From positions 1 through 6,820 of the forward strand of contig CALHTV010000142.1 in assembly GCA_938039765.1 (NCBI GenBank): a DNA stretch of 6,820 nt, given 5' to 3'. The notes below the pieces were generated by a model. It was not told the origin of the DNA. It saw nothing but the letters and a program-made list of their open reading frames with translations, and searched no databases. The DNA is from an uncultured Dictyoglomus sp. Lineage in GTDB: Bacteria; Dictyoglomota; Dictyoglomia; Dictyoglomales; Dictyoglomaceae. A program made the position numbers and the translations under genes. Shown piece by piece: positions 1-5,396 of this stretch; the first letter of the stretch is position 1, and each line of letters starts with the position of its first letter.

Positions 1-485
1 ATTACTAGATCACAGGTATTACAGTATACCTTGCTTATCCATTTGGCAATATCTTTAGCTTTTTCTTCATCAATTACATAATTTTTAATTATTTGAGGAA
101 AATGATCCCAAATATAATAAGCATATTCAGTAAGCAGAGTATGGTAGGTATGGACTAAAGGAATTTTTAGCCTTTTAGCTTCATATAGTCCGAAAATACC
201 TGAAGAAAAAGGGGTATGAGTATGGATAATATAAGGTTTTATTTTTTTAAGTAGAAGATCGTATTTTAAGGAATATGGGACTGCAATTCTGTGTTCTTTT
301 TGAAAGGGAAAAGTTATGGAAGGTAATGTGTAAACATGTTTTTCAATAGGAAGATCAGGAATATAGGGGACAAAAAGAAATACTTGATGACCTTCCTCTT
401 CCAAGCTCTTTTTTTGAAAACTTAGTGCAGTTGCTACACCATTTTTGTGAGGGCGATAAGTATCACTGAAAAATGCTATTCTCAT
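1..485 (-). CDS. GT4-family glycosyltransferase, diacylglycerol glucosyltransferase-like (3' part outside window)
   Basis: Only the N-terminal 161 codons are present; the reading frame is open to the window edge. The start, MRIAFFSDTYRPHKNGVATA, is the typical opening of GT4 (GT-B fold) glycosyltransferases, in which the early Gly/Asn loop lines the donor/acceptor cleft. Residues 88-96 (HTHTPFSSG) and 112-124 (HTYHTL, then aromatic YAYY) resemble the bacterial 1,2-diacylglycerol 3-glucosyltransferase subgroup, which makes monoglucosyl-diacylglycerol at the inner membrane face. The nucleotide-sugar-binding C-terminal half is not visible, so donor and acceptor are inferred. The ATG overlaps the stop of the upstream DUF212 gene (ATGA, 485-482). 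No clear Shine-Dalgarno precedes it, so translational coupling is likely. Family assignment is confident; lipid acceptor is moderate. Other GT4 enzymes (PimB-like mannosyltransferases, polysaccharide enzymes) remain possible. Confidence 0.85.
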   Translation of the reverse strand, partial: MRIAFFSDTYRPHKNGVATALSFQKKSLEEEGHQVFLFVPYIPDLPIEKHVYTLPSITFPFQKEHRIAVPYSLKYDLLLKKIKPYIIHTHTPFSSGIFGLYEAKRLKIPLVHTYHTLLTEYAYYIWDHFPQIIKNYVIDEEKAKDIAKWISKVYCNTCDLV

Positions 486-952
486 TTTGTAAAGAATCCA
501 TAATATAAAAAGTAAGTTAAAAGGAATCCTAAAAGAGCACCTGATATGGCTTCTAAAGGAGTATGGCCTATAGACTCTTTTAAGTAAATTTCTTTTAATT
601 CCTGATCTTTAACTTCTTTTTGAAGTATTTTATTAATCACTTTCGCTTGTTCCTCTGTGGCAAGCCTTACCCCTATAGCATCTGCTATTACTATTCCAGC
701 AAAGAACATGGAGATAATATAAATACTCGAATTAAATCCTTCTTTAATTCCGATAATTATAGATAAGGAAACTACTAAAGCTGAATGGGAACTTGGCATT
801 CCACCCCATTCAAAAAAAGCTTTCCAAAGAATTTTCTTCTCTTGCAAACTTCTTATTATTCCTTTGATGCCTTGAGCTATGAAAGCTACTAATAGAGGAA
901 TTATGAATACAGGATTTTTTAAAAGACTTGTAAGAATTTCTATTAAGTTCAT
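482..952 (-). CDS. Divergent PAP2 family (DUF212) membrane protein
   Basis: A 156-residue protein of the divergent PAP2/DUF212 family, related to the acid phosphatase/vanadium haloperoxidase fold. Family signatures are all visible: GGMPSSHSA at 50-58, ADAIGVR at 90-96 followed by EQAKVIN, and GHTPLEAISGALLG at 129-142. The two His-containing motifs match phosphatase-type active-site segments. Hydrophobic stretches near 12-28, 57-70, 76-92 and 133-150 indicate a small integral membrane protein. Length is normal for the family. Activity is not firmly established in this family; lipid or isoprenoid phosphate hydrolysis is an inference. The start at 952 overlaps the stop of the SIS gene (ATGA), with an AGAAAGG-like purine run about 12 bases upstream, and its own stop overlaps the glycosyltransferase start in the same way. 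It is therefore the middle cistron of a tightly coupled trio. Confidence 0.88.
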   Translation of the reverse strand: MNLIEILTSLLKNPVFIIPLLVAFIAQGIKGIIRSLQEKKILWKAFFEWGGMPSSHSALVVSLSIIIGIKEGFNSSIYIISMFFAGIVIADAIGVRLATEEQAKVINKILQKEVKDQELKEIYLKESIGHTPLEAISGALLGFLLTYFLYYGFFTK

Positions 953-1986
953 CGCGTTATAGTAACCTTTCTAATATTCCTAGGATTGTCTGGATCTCTA
1001 CCTTTTATCTCTGCAAGGTAGTACGCGAATATTTGGGCAGGATAAATAAAAAGAATAGGGCTTAAATATTCGGGAATATCACAGTTCATATAAATCCCAT
1101 CATATCCTCTATCAGCAAGTGAATGTTCATTGCTAAAGATAAATAAATCACTTCCCTTCTCCTTTAAAGTGTTTAGAACATCTAAAGAATGGGAGAAACT
1201 TTCTCCTTTGGGAACAAAGAAGAATATAGGAAAACCTTCTGTGGCCAAGGCCAAAGGGCCATGCATAAAATCTGCTGATGAATAAGCTTGGGCAATAATA
1301 TAAGAGGTTTCTTTAAATTTTAGTGCTGTTTCAAGGGCAGTAGCTAAATTGAAACCTCTTCCTAAGATTACACAATATTCCATAAATTTATATGGCTTTA
1401 CTTTTTCCTTTATTTCTTCCTCTTTTTTCAAAATATCTTCCATAGCTCCTAATATTTTATCAAATTCTTCAAGGGGATTTCTACCTATTAATGCGTTCGT
1501 TAAAAAATATATACTGGTAAGTTGAGCAAGGTAAGTTTTTGTTGCCGCTACACTTTTTTCTATTCCTGCCTTTAACAATATATTTAATTGCGTTATTTTT
1601 GTTAGTTTTCCATCAGGATTATTAGTTATTCCGAGAGTTAAAGCTCCTTGATTATTGGCAGTGTTTATTACCTCACAAATATCCTCACTTTCTCCCGATT
1701 GAGATATAGCAATAACCAGAGAGGATTTTAAATTAGGTGGTAGTTTATAGATGGTAAAAAGCGAAGGAGCACATAAGGATACAGGTACTTTAAGCTGAGA
1801 CTCTAAGTAATATTTTCCCCATGTAGCAGCATTGTCCGATGAGCCTCTTGCCACAAAAACGATATTTTGAAAATTGTGTGATTTTATTTTCTTAGAAATA
1901 TCAGTGAATTCTTCCCAGCGATTTTTGTAATCCCTCAAAACTATTAAGCTTTCCCTTATTTCTTTTATCATAAATTTTTCAGACAT
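949..1986 (-). CDS. Double-SIS-domain sugar-phosphate isomerase/deaminase, GlmS C-terminal-like, no glutaminase domain
   Basis: A 345-residue protein equivalent to the isomerase half of glucosamine-6-phosphate synthase (GlmS). SIS domain 1 carries ARGSSDNA (46-53), ISQSGESED (94-102) and SVAATKTY (145-152), which form the sugar-phosphate site. SIS domain 2 carries GRGFNLATALETALKFKE (209-226), HGPLAL (242-247) and the C-terminal NPRNIRKVTITR. Aligned by eye with E. coli GlmS, the isomerase residues K485, E488, H504 and K603 correspond to K223, E226, H242 and K340. The N-terminal glutaminase domain with its catalytic Cys is absent, so it probably does not make GlcN-6-P from glutamine. A GlcN-6-P deaminase (NagB-II/AgaS type) or fructosamine/aldose-ketose isomerase role is more likely; the substrate cannot be read here. 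The start is supported by a strong Shine-Dalgarno at 1991-1999. It leads the SIS-DUF212-GT trio; databases often label such proteins GlmS. Confidence 0.88.
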   Translation of the reverse strand: MSEKFMIKEIRESLIVLRDYKNRWEEFTDISKKIKSHNFQNIVFVARGSSDNAATWGKYYLESQLKVPVSLCAPSLFTIYKLPPNLKSSLVIAISQSGESEDICEVINTANNQGALTLGITNNPDGKLTKITQLNILLKAGIEKSVAATKTYLAQLTSIYFLTNALIGRNPLEEFDKILGAMEDILKKEEEIKEKVKPYKFMEYCVILGRGFNLATALETALKFKETSYIIAQAYSSADFMHGPLALATEGFPIFFFVPKGESFSHSLDVLNTLKEKGSDLFIFSNEHSLADRGYDGIYMNCDIPEYLSPILFIYPAQIFAYYLAEIKGRDPDNPRNIRKVTITR

Positions 1987-1990
1987 TTAG

Positions 1991-1999
1991 CTCACCTCT
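1991..1999 (-). promoter_or_regulatory. Strong Shine-Dalgarno of the SIS gene
   Basis: On the minus strand the sequence reads AGAGGTGAG four bases before the ATG at 1986. It is one of the best ribosome-binding sites in the window and decides in favour of this ATG over the in-frame Met at residue 6. Confidence 0.8.
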
Positions 2000-2017
2000 T
2001 TTTAATATCTTTAAGAA

Positions 2018-2047
2018 AGTCTACCATTCAAAACCTTGATTTGTCAA
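2018..2047 (-). promoter_or_regulatory. Candidate sigma-70-type promoter of the SIS-DUF212-GT operon
   Basis: On the minus strand there is a perfect TTGACA (2047-2042), an 18-base spacer and TAGACT (2023-2018; 4 of 6 to TATAAT). Transcription would start near 2011, leaving a leader of about 25 bases that contains the Shine-Dalgarno. It lies in the 70-base gap after the nitroreductase stop, where no terminator hairpin is visible, so read-through from the upstream gene is also possible. The -10 is imperfect, and another hexamer, GATATT, further downstream is an alternative. Confidence 0.45.
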
Positions 2048-2056
2048 CAAAGGTTA

Positions 2057-2677
2057 CTAAATCCTTCCAACTGACATTAAGTAAGTTGGAAACTCATCTT
2101 TAGGGAGATCGAGTATTCTCTTTATTTCTTCGTCATCGAAAGCTCCTACGGCTACCGTTCCTAAATTGAGAGAAGCACATTGGAGATAAATATTTTGAGA
2201 ACAGTGCCCTGTCTCAACAAATACATATCTAATACCTCTTTCTCCATATCGTGCTTTTATTTTATAAAAGGTAGCACATATTATTAATACTAAAGGTGCT
2301 CTTTTTATCCACTCTTGGTTTAAGCAAGCTTCAAAAAGAGCATCTCTTTTAGCTCCCTTTGATAAGTAAATTAATTCATGAGTTTCAGGAACATACTTAT
2401 AAATTCCAGGTTCTAAGTTCTCTACATTAATTACTGATAAATATAATTTAAGAGGATAAATAGCTCCTGCTGAAGGACAAGTTCTAAATTTATAGGTTTC
2501 ATCGCTTATTCCTTGAGAGGCCCATAAAATTTGAGATACTTCATTTAAAGTCAAAGGGTTATCTTTATAAAATCTTATAGACCTTCTTCTTAAGAGTGCT
2601 TCTTCAATGGATATAGAGCTTTTAAAAATGGGCGGTGGTAGTTTTATAATTTTGTTATTTTGATGGTTCCTTGGCAT
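2057..2677 (-). CDS. Stand-alone SagB-type nitroreductase-family oxidoreductase
   Basis: A 206-residue FMN-dependent nitroreductase-fold protein of the SagB/ThcOx branch. Visible signatures are LPPP (13-16), the FMN-phosphate motif RRRSIRFY (30-37), the SagB-typical ILWASQG (50-56), PSAGAIYPL (68-76), PGIY (90-93), ETGHCSQNIYL (155-165), NLGTVAVGAF (171-180) and the C-terminal PTYLMSVGR (197-205). The length fits a single domain. In azole/thiazole peptide clusters SagB oxidises azolines, but no precursor peptide, SagC or SagD lies nearby, so a general flavin oxidoreductase role is more likely and the substrate is unknown. The ATG at 2677 has only a weak AGAAG (2686-2682) four bases upstream. 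The gene is divergent from the NusG-II gene and precedes the SIS gene by 70 bases on the same strand, so co-transcription is possible. Confidence 0.88.
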   Translation of the reverse strand: MPRNHQNNKIIKLPPPIFKSSISIEEALLRRRSIRFYKDNPLTLNEVSQILWASQGISDETYKFRTCPSAGAIYPLKLYLSVINVENLEPGIYKYVPETHELIYLSKGAKRDALFEACLNQEWIKRAPLVLIICATFYKIKARYGERGIRYVFVETGHCSQNIYLQCASLNLGTVAVGAFDDEEIKRILDLPKDEFPTYLMSVGRI

Positions 2678-2695
2678 TTGTCTTCTATAAATCTA

Positions 2696-2704
2696 TGGTA
2701 TACT
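2696..2704 (+). promoter_or_regulatory. Candidate extended -10 promoter of the NusG-II/nnr operon
   Basis: TGGTATACT fits the extended -10 consensus TGnTATAAT with one mismatch. There is no good -35 at 16-18 bases (only TTGTCT at 2678 with 15-base spacing), which an extended -10 tolerates. Transcription would start about 2710-2711, at the ATG chosen for the downstream gene, implying a leaderless or nearly leaderless mRNA. Confidence 0.45.
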
Positions 2705-2709
2705 TAAAT

Positions 2710-3057
2710 ATGCTTAAAAGATACGATATCTTGATTATAATATTTTTTCTTTTAATTGCAATATTTCTTTTTCTTTTTAATTATACAAAAAAAGAAGCAA
2801 CTCTTTTAAAGGTTTATGTCCAAAACAGAGAGATAATGAAAAAGAGAATAGATGATCTAGAAAATGGTAAGAAAATTGAGATCGAAGGTATTTTAGGTAT
2901 TAGTGTCTTTGAGTATGTTAGGGGAAAGGGAGTCCATATGGTCTTGTCCCCTTGTCCAGATAAGCTATGTATAAGACAGGGTTTCATAAAGAAAATAGGA
3001 GAAAGTATAGTATGCCTTCCTAATAGAGTAGTTATTACTTTGGAGGCTGAAAAATGA
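2710..3057 (+). CDS. NusG domain II-containing protein, membrane anchored
   Basis: A 115-residue protein with one N-terminal hydrophobic segment (residues about 7-24, after the basic MLKRYD), then a short linker and a NusG-domain-II-like beta domain. The C-terminal signature is clear: SPCPDKLC (80-87), IRQGFI (88-93) and GESIVCLPNRVVI (97-109), with three conserved cysteines at 82, 87 and 102. The domain would face outside the membrane. The family's function is not established; metal or redox roles of the Cys residues are speculative. I chose ATG 2710 because it gives the normal short basic N-terminus before the membrane segment and sits 6 bases after a candidate -10. In-frame starts at ATG 2695 and TTG 2671 are possible, but the latter overlaps the divergent nitroreductase start. 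The stop overlaps the nnr start (ATGA), so the two are translationally coupled. Confidence 0.82.
   Translation: MLKRYDILIIIFFLLIAIFLFLFNYTKKEATLLKVYVQNREIMKKRIDDLENGKKIEIEGILGISVFEYVRGKGVHMVLSPCPDKLCIRQGFIKKIGESIVCLPNRVVITLEAEK
3042..3046 (+). promoter_or_regulatory. Shine-Dalgarno of nnr
   Basis: GGAGG lies inside the end of the NusG-II gene, seven bases before the ATG at 3054, giving nnr its own ribosome-binding site besides stop/start coupling. Confidence 0.8.
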
Positions 3058-4598
3058 AAGTTGTGTTTTCCGAAGATATAAGAAATTTAGAGAGGAATTT
3101 AGAAGAGAAATATGGTTTTCCTACTATTTTATTAATGGAAAATGCTGCCTCTTTTTTATTTAGTTTTTTGATAGAAAAATTTGAGGATATTAAAAAAATG
3201 AATATAGCTATTCTTTGTGGTCCTGGAAATAATGGAGGAGATGGAGTAGCCCTGGCGAGATATTTATACTTAAACGGAGTGAAGAAAATTACTATTTTTT
3301 CTTATTTATGGAATAAAAGTATTTCTGATCTTTTAGAGATTCAATTGAAATTTATAAAAAAGGAGATTGATATAAAAGATCTTGTTGATGAATATAAAGC
3401 TTTAAAGAACTATGATCTTATAATAGACGGAATTTTTGGAATTGGGCTGAAGAGAGAAATAGAAGAAGATTTGAGAAAGATATTTATTTTTATAAATAGT
3501 TTGAATAAGACAGTAATTTCTATCGATGTTCCTTCTGGAATAGAGTCCGATACTGGTAAGATAATGGGAAATGCTATAAGGGCAAGTTATACTTTGACTA
3601 TGTTCTTACCCAAATTAGGCCTTTTTAATACACCGGCTATAGACTATGTGGGTGAAATAGTAGTAGGAAAGTTAGGAATCCCTGATTACATTATTGATAG
3701 CTTTATAGACTCGAAGATATATCTTGTGGAGAAAGATTTTGTGAGTAATTTGATTCGTAGGCCATCTAGGACTTTGCATAAAGGTAGTAAAGGAAGAGTA
3801 TTAATAATTGGGGGATCTATAAAATACACAGGAGCCCCTATACTGTCAGCTCTTTCTGCTTTAAGATCTGGATGTGGTATGGTCTATCTTGCTATTCCTG
3901 AAGAGATTCATACTTTTTATAGAGCATCATATCCTGAGATAATATATATTCCTCTAAAATCAAAGCATGGTTTTATATCTTCAGAAAATTTAGATAAAAT
4001 ATGTGAGGTAATGAGAGATTTTAATATAAATGCAGTAGCTTTAGGACCTGGTATTGGCCTCAACGAGGAGACAAAAAGTTTTGTAATAGAATTTCTTAAG
4101 AGAGTTAACATTCCTACAGTAGTTGATGCAGATGCTCTTTCTTATATAGGAGAAATATTAGATACCTTAACTGGAAGAGATTTAATCCTAACTCCTCATT
4201 ATGGTGAGATGGGTCGAATCCTTAATAAGTCTCCAAAGGAAATTTCAGAAGATAGATTTATTCTTGGAAGATTTTTTGTTAACAAATATAAAATACATCT
4301 TATCCTAAAAGGTCCCTTTTCCTTATTTTTTACTCCTGAAAATGAGGTATATATTAATCCTTTTGCTGATTCTTTACTTGCTACTGCTGGTTCGGGGGAT
4401 GTTTTAACGGGAATTCTAGGAGGACTCCTTGCTCAAGGATATTCTATTAAAGAAGCTTGTATTATAGGTAATTATGTTCATGGTTATGCTCCTATAATTT
4501 GGAAAAGAAAAAAGGGAGAATTTGGACTTATAGCCTCAGAGATCATCTATTTGATACCTGAGATTATGGGGGAATTAACTAAAGAAAAAAGTATTTAA
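3054..4598 (+). CDS. nnr: Bifunctional NAD(P)H-hydrate epimerase / ADP-dependent NAD(P)H-hydrate dehydratase
   Basis: A 514-residue metabolite-repair enzyme that restores damaged NAD(P)H. The N-terminal domain (about 1-215, NnrE/YjeF_N) epimerises S- and R-hydrates; it shows MENAA (28-32), GPGNNGGDG (56-64), DGIFGIG (125-131) and DVPSG (158-162). The C-terminal domain (about 225-505, NnrD, ribokinase-like fold) dehydrates the S-hydrate using ADP; it shows LHKGSKG (241-247), GPGIG (331-335), DADAL (358-362), LTPHYGE (379-385), LKG (418-420) and GSGDVLTG (446-453) with the catalytic Asp at 449. Both active sites look intact. A small oddity is DADALS where the family usually has DADALN. Length is normal for the fused form. 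It is cytoplasmic, translated from GGAGG at 3042-3046 and coupled to the NusG-II gene. Its last 20 bases overlap the end of the convergent HAD gene. Confidence 0.96.
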   Translation: MKVVFSEDIRNLERNLEEKYGFPTILLMENAASFLFSFLIEKFEDIKKMNIAILCGPGNNGGDGVALARYLYLNGVKKITIFSYLWNKSISDLLEIQLKFIKKEIDIKDLVDEYKALKNYDLIIDGIFGIGLKREIEEDLRKIFIFINSLNKTVISIDVPSGIESDTGKIMGNAIRASYTLTMFLPKLGLFNTPAIDYVGEIVVGKLGIPDYIIDSFIDSKIYLVEKDFVSNLIRRPSRTLHKGSKGRVLIIGGSIKYTGAPILSALSALRSGCGMVYLAIPEEIHTFYRASYPEIIYIPLKSKHGFISSENLDKICEVMRDFNINAVALGPGIGLNEETKSFVIEFLKRVNIPTVVDADALSYIGEILDTLTGRDLILTPHYGEMGRILNKSPKEISEDRFILGRFFVNKYKIHLILKGPFSLFFTPENEVYINPFADSLLATAGSGDVLTGILGGLLAQGYSIKEACIIGNYVHGYAPIIWKRKKGEFGLIASEIIYLIPEIMGELTKEKSI

Positions 4599-5292
4599 AT
4601 ATCTCAATTACCCCTAAAATATCTTCTTTTTGAGCTATGTATGTGGCTATTTCTTTTAATTTAGGATGCCCATTTGATGGAACGGCTTTATATTTCAACT
4701 TTCTCAAAAAAGGTAAATCTCCTAAACTATCTCCTATTCCTAAAACTTCATCATAGGGTATGTTTTTTAGTTCCAAAAGTACATCCATACCAGAGCCCTT
4801 ATCGATTCCTTTAGGAGTTATGTCTACTGCTACCGATGAGTATACTGACTGGAAATTAGGAAAATTTAATTTTATTATTTCTTCTACAATTTGAGCAAGT
4901 TCTGGAACAGAAACTCCTTTTTCTGGAAAAATTGAAACACAAACTTCTTTTCCAGCTTCGATATGTCCTAAGTTTCTTATTTTTTCTTTTAAAAAGTTTT
5001 TCAGTTCTTCTCTCTCCCTTAAAATATCTTTAGATATTTGAGGATGGAAAATAATATCATCTTTTTCTATTAAATAAATAGTACATCCATTTTCTCCTAT
5101 GGAATCCTCGAATTTACCTAATGCTTGAAGAATTCCTTCTATATAAGGCTTTGATCGACCAGTATTTAAAGATATAGGGGGCAGTTTTGGTAAATGGTCT
5201 CTGATCCACTGAAAAGCTCTAAGATCTAAAGGGTGCCCCTTATCTTTTGTTAGGCATCCTTCTATATCTGTTAGTATTAGTCTTATACTCAT
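4579..5292 (-). CDS. HAD-superfamily (Cof/IIB-type) phosphatase of unknown substrate
   Basis: A 237-residue HAD hydrolase. Motif I is TDIEGCLT (8-15) with nucleophile D9; motif II is NTGRS (43-47) with T44; GENG (66-69) is the usual IIB-type core strand; motif III Lys is in GIDKGSGM (162-169, K165); motif IV is GIGDSLGDLPF (185-195) with D188 and D192. The insert between motifs II and III (about 75-155) is a C2-type cap, as in sugar-phosphate, phosphoglycolate and mannosyl-3-phosphoglycerate phosphatases. The second motif-I acid, normally Asp, is Glu (E11), a change also known in enolase-phosphatase MtnC. The substrate cannot be read from the sequence. The start at 5292 is the natural one (the first beta strand follows immediately) but has no Shine-Dalgarno; a candidate -10 lies eight bases upstream, suggesting a leaderless mRNA. 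It is divergent from yebC and convergent with nnr. Confidence 0.85.
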   Translation of the reverse strand: MSIRLILTDIEGCLTKDKGHPLDLRAFQWIRDHLPKLPPISLNTGRSKPYIEGILQALGKFEDSIGENGCTIYLIEKDDIIFHPQISKDILREREELKNFLKEKIRNLGHIEAGKEVCVSIFPEKGVSVPELAQIVEEIIKLNFPNFQSVYSSVAVDITPKGIDKGSGMDVLLELKNIPYDEVLGIGDSLGDLPFLRKLKYKAVPSNGHPKLKEIATYIAQKEDILGVIEIFKYFFL

Positions 5293-5300
5293 AGTAAGTA

Positions 5301-5329
5301 AGTTTAATAAAAAGTTATATTCTTGTCAA
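5301..5329 (-). promoter_or_regulatory. Candidate promoter of the HAD phosphatase gene
   Basis: On the minus strand TTGACA (5329-5324), a 17-base spacer and TAAACT (5306-5301; 4 of 6) stand just before the ATG at 5292. A start 6-9 bases after the -10 would fall at 5295 or on the ATG itself, so the transcript would be leaderless or nearly so, in line with the missing Shine-Dalgarno. Confidence 0.5.
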
Positions 5330-5351
5330 ACTTCATAAAATATTGTAGAAT
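5323..5351 (+). promoter_or_regulatory. Candidate promoter of the yebC-ruvC-ruvA operon
   Basis: TTGTCA (5323-5328, 5 of 6), exactly 17 bases, then TAGAAT (5346-5351, 5 of 6): the best sigma-70-type promoter in the window. Transcription would begin near 5357-5359, giving a leader of about 40 bases. Its -35 overlaps, on the opposite strand, the -35 of the HAD gene promoter. Confidence 0.65.
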
Positions 5352-5355
5352 GCTT

Positions 5356-5382
5356 ATGAAACGTAGAAAATCTTTGGATTAA
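5356..5382 (+). other. Possible 8-codon leader ORF before yebC
   Basis: ATG at 5356 opens an ORF encoding MKRRKSLD and stopping with TAA at 5380-5382, one base before the yebC Shine-Dalgarno. It begins at or just before the predicted transcription start, so it could only be translated as a leaderless ORF. It is not in frame with yebC. It may be chance in AT-rich DNA. Confidence 0.2.
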
Positions 5383-5383
5383 A

Positions 5384-5389
5384 GGGAGG
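5384..5389 (+). promoter_or_regulatory. Strong Shine-Dalgarno of yebC
   Basis: GGGAGG, seven bases before the ATG at 5397, is a near-ideal ribosome-binding site. It fixes the yebC start and implies high translation. Confidence 0.85.
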
Positions 5390-5396
5390 CGGAAAA

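Noticed and set aside
2671..2709. N-terminal extension of the NusG-II gene from TTG 2671
   Set aside because: It would overlap the nitroreductase start codon, add 13 residues before the usual basic N-terminus, and cross the candidate promoter.
2718..2732. Inverted repeat AAGATA-CGA-TATCTT as an operator for the divergent genes
   Set aside because: Six-base AT-rich arms inside the NusG-II coding sequence are expected by chance; nothing else supports a binding site.
2678..2760. Promoter for the nitroreductase gene on the minus strand
   Set aside because: Several -10-like hexamers (TATACC, TATAGA) exist, but none has a matching -35 at the right distance, so I could not choose one.
3917..4111. 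64-codon minus-strand ORF inside nnr
   Set aside because: Antisense shadow of the NnrD domain; it shows no recognisable motif and lies over a strongly conserved gene.
4592..4601. Perfect palindrome TATTTAAATA at the convergent gene ends
   Set aside because: Short and purely AT in an AT-rich genome; chance is enough to explain it.
4581..4627. AAAGAAAAAAG paired with CTTCTTTTT as a bidirectional terminator
   Set aside because: The stem would be almost all A-U, imperfect and with a long loop; too weak to call.
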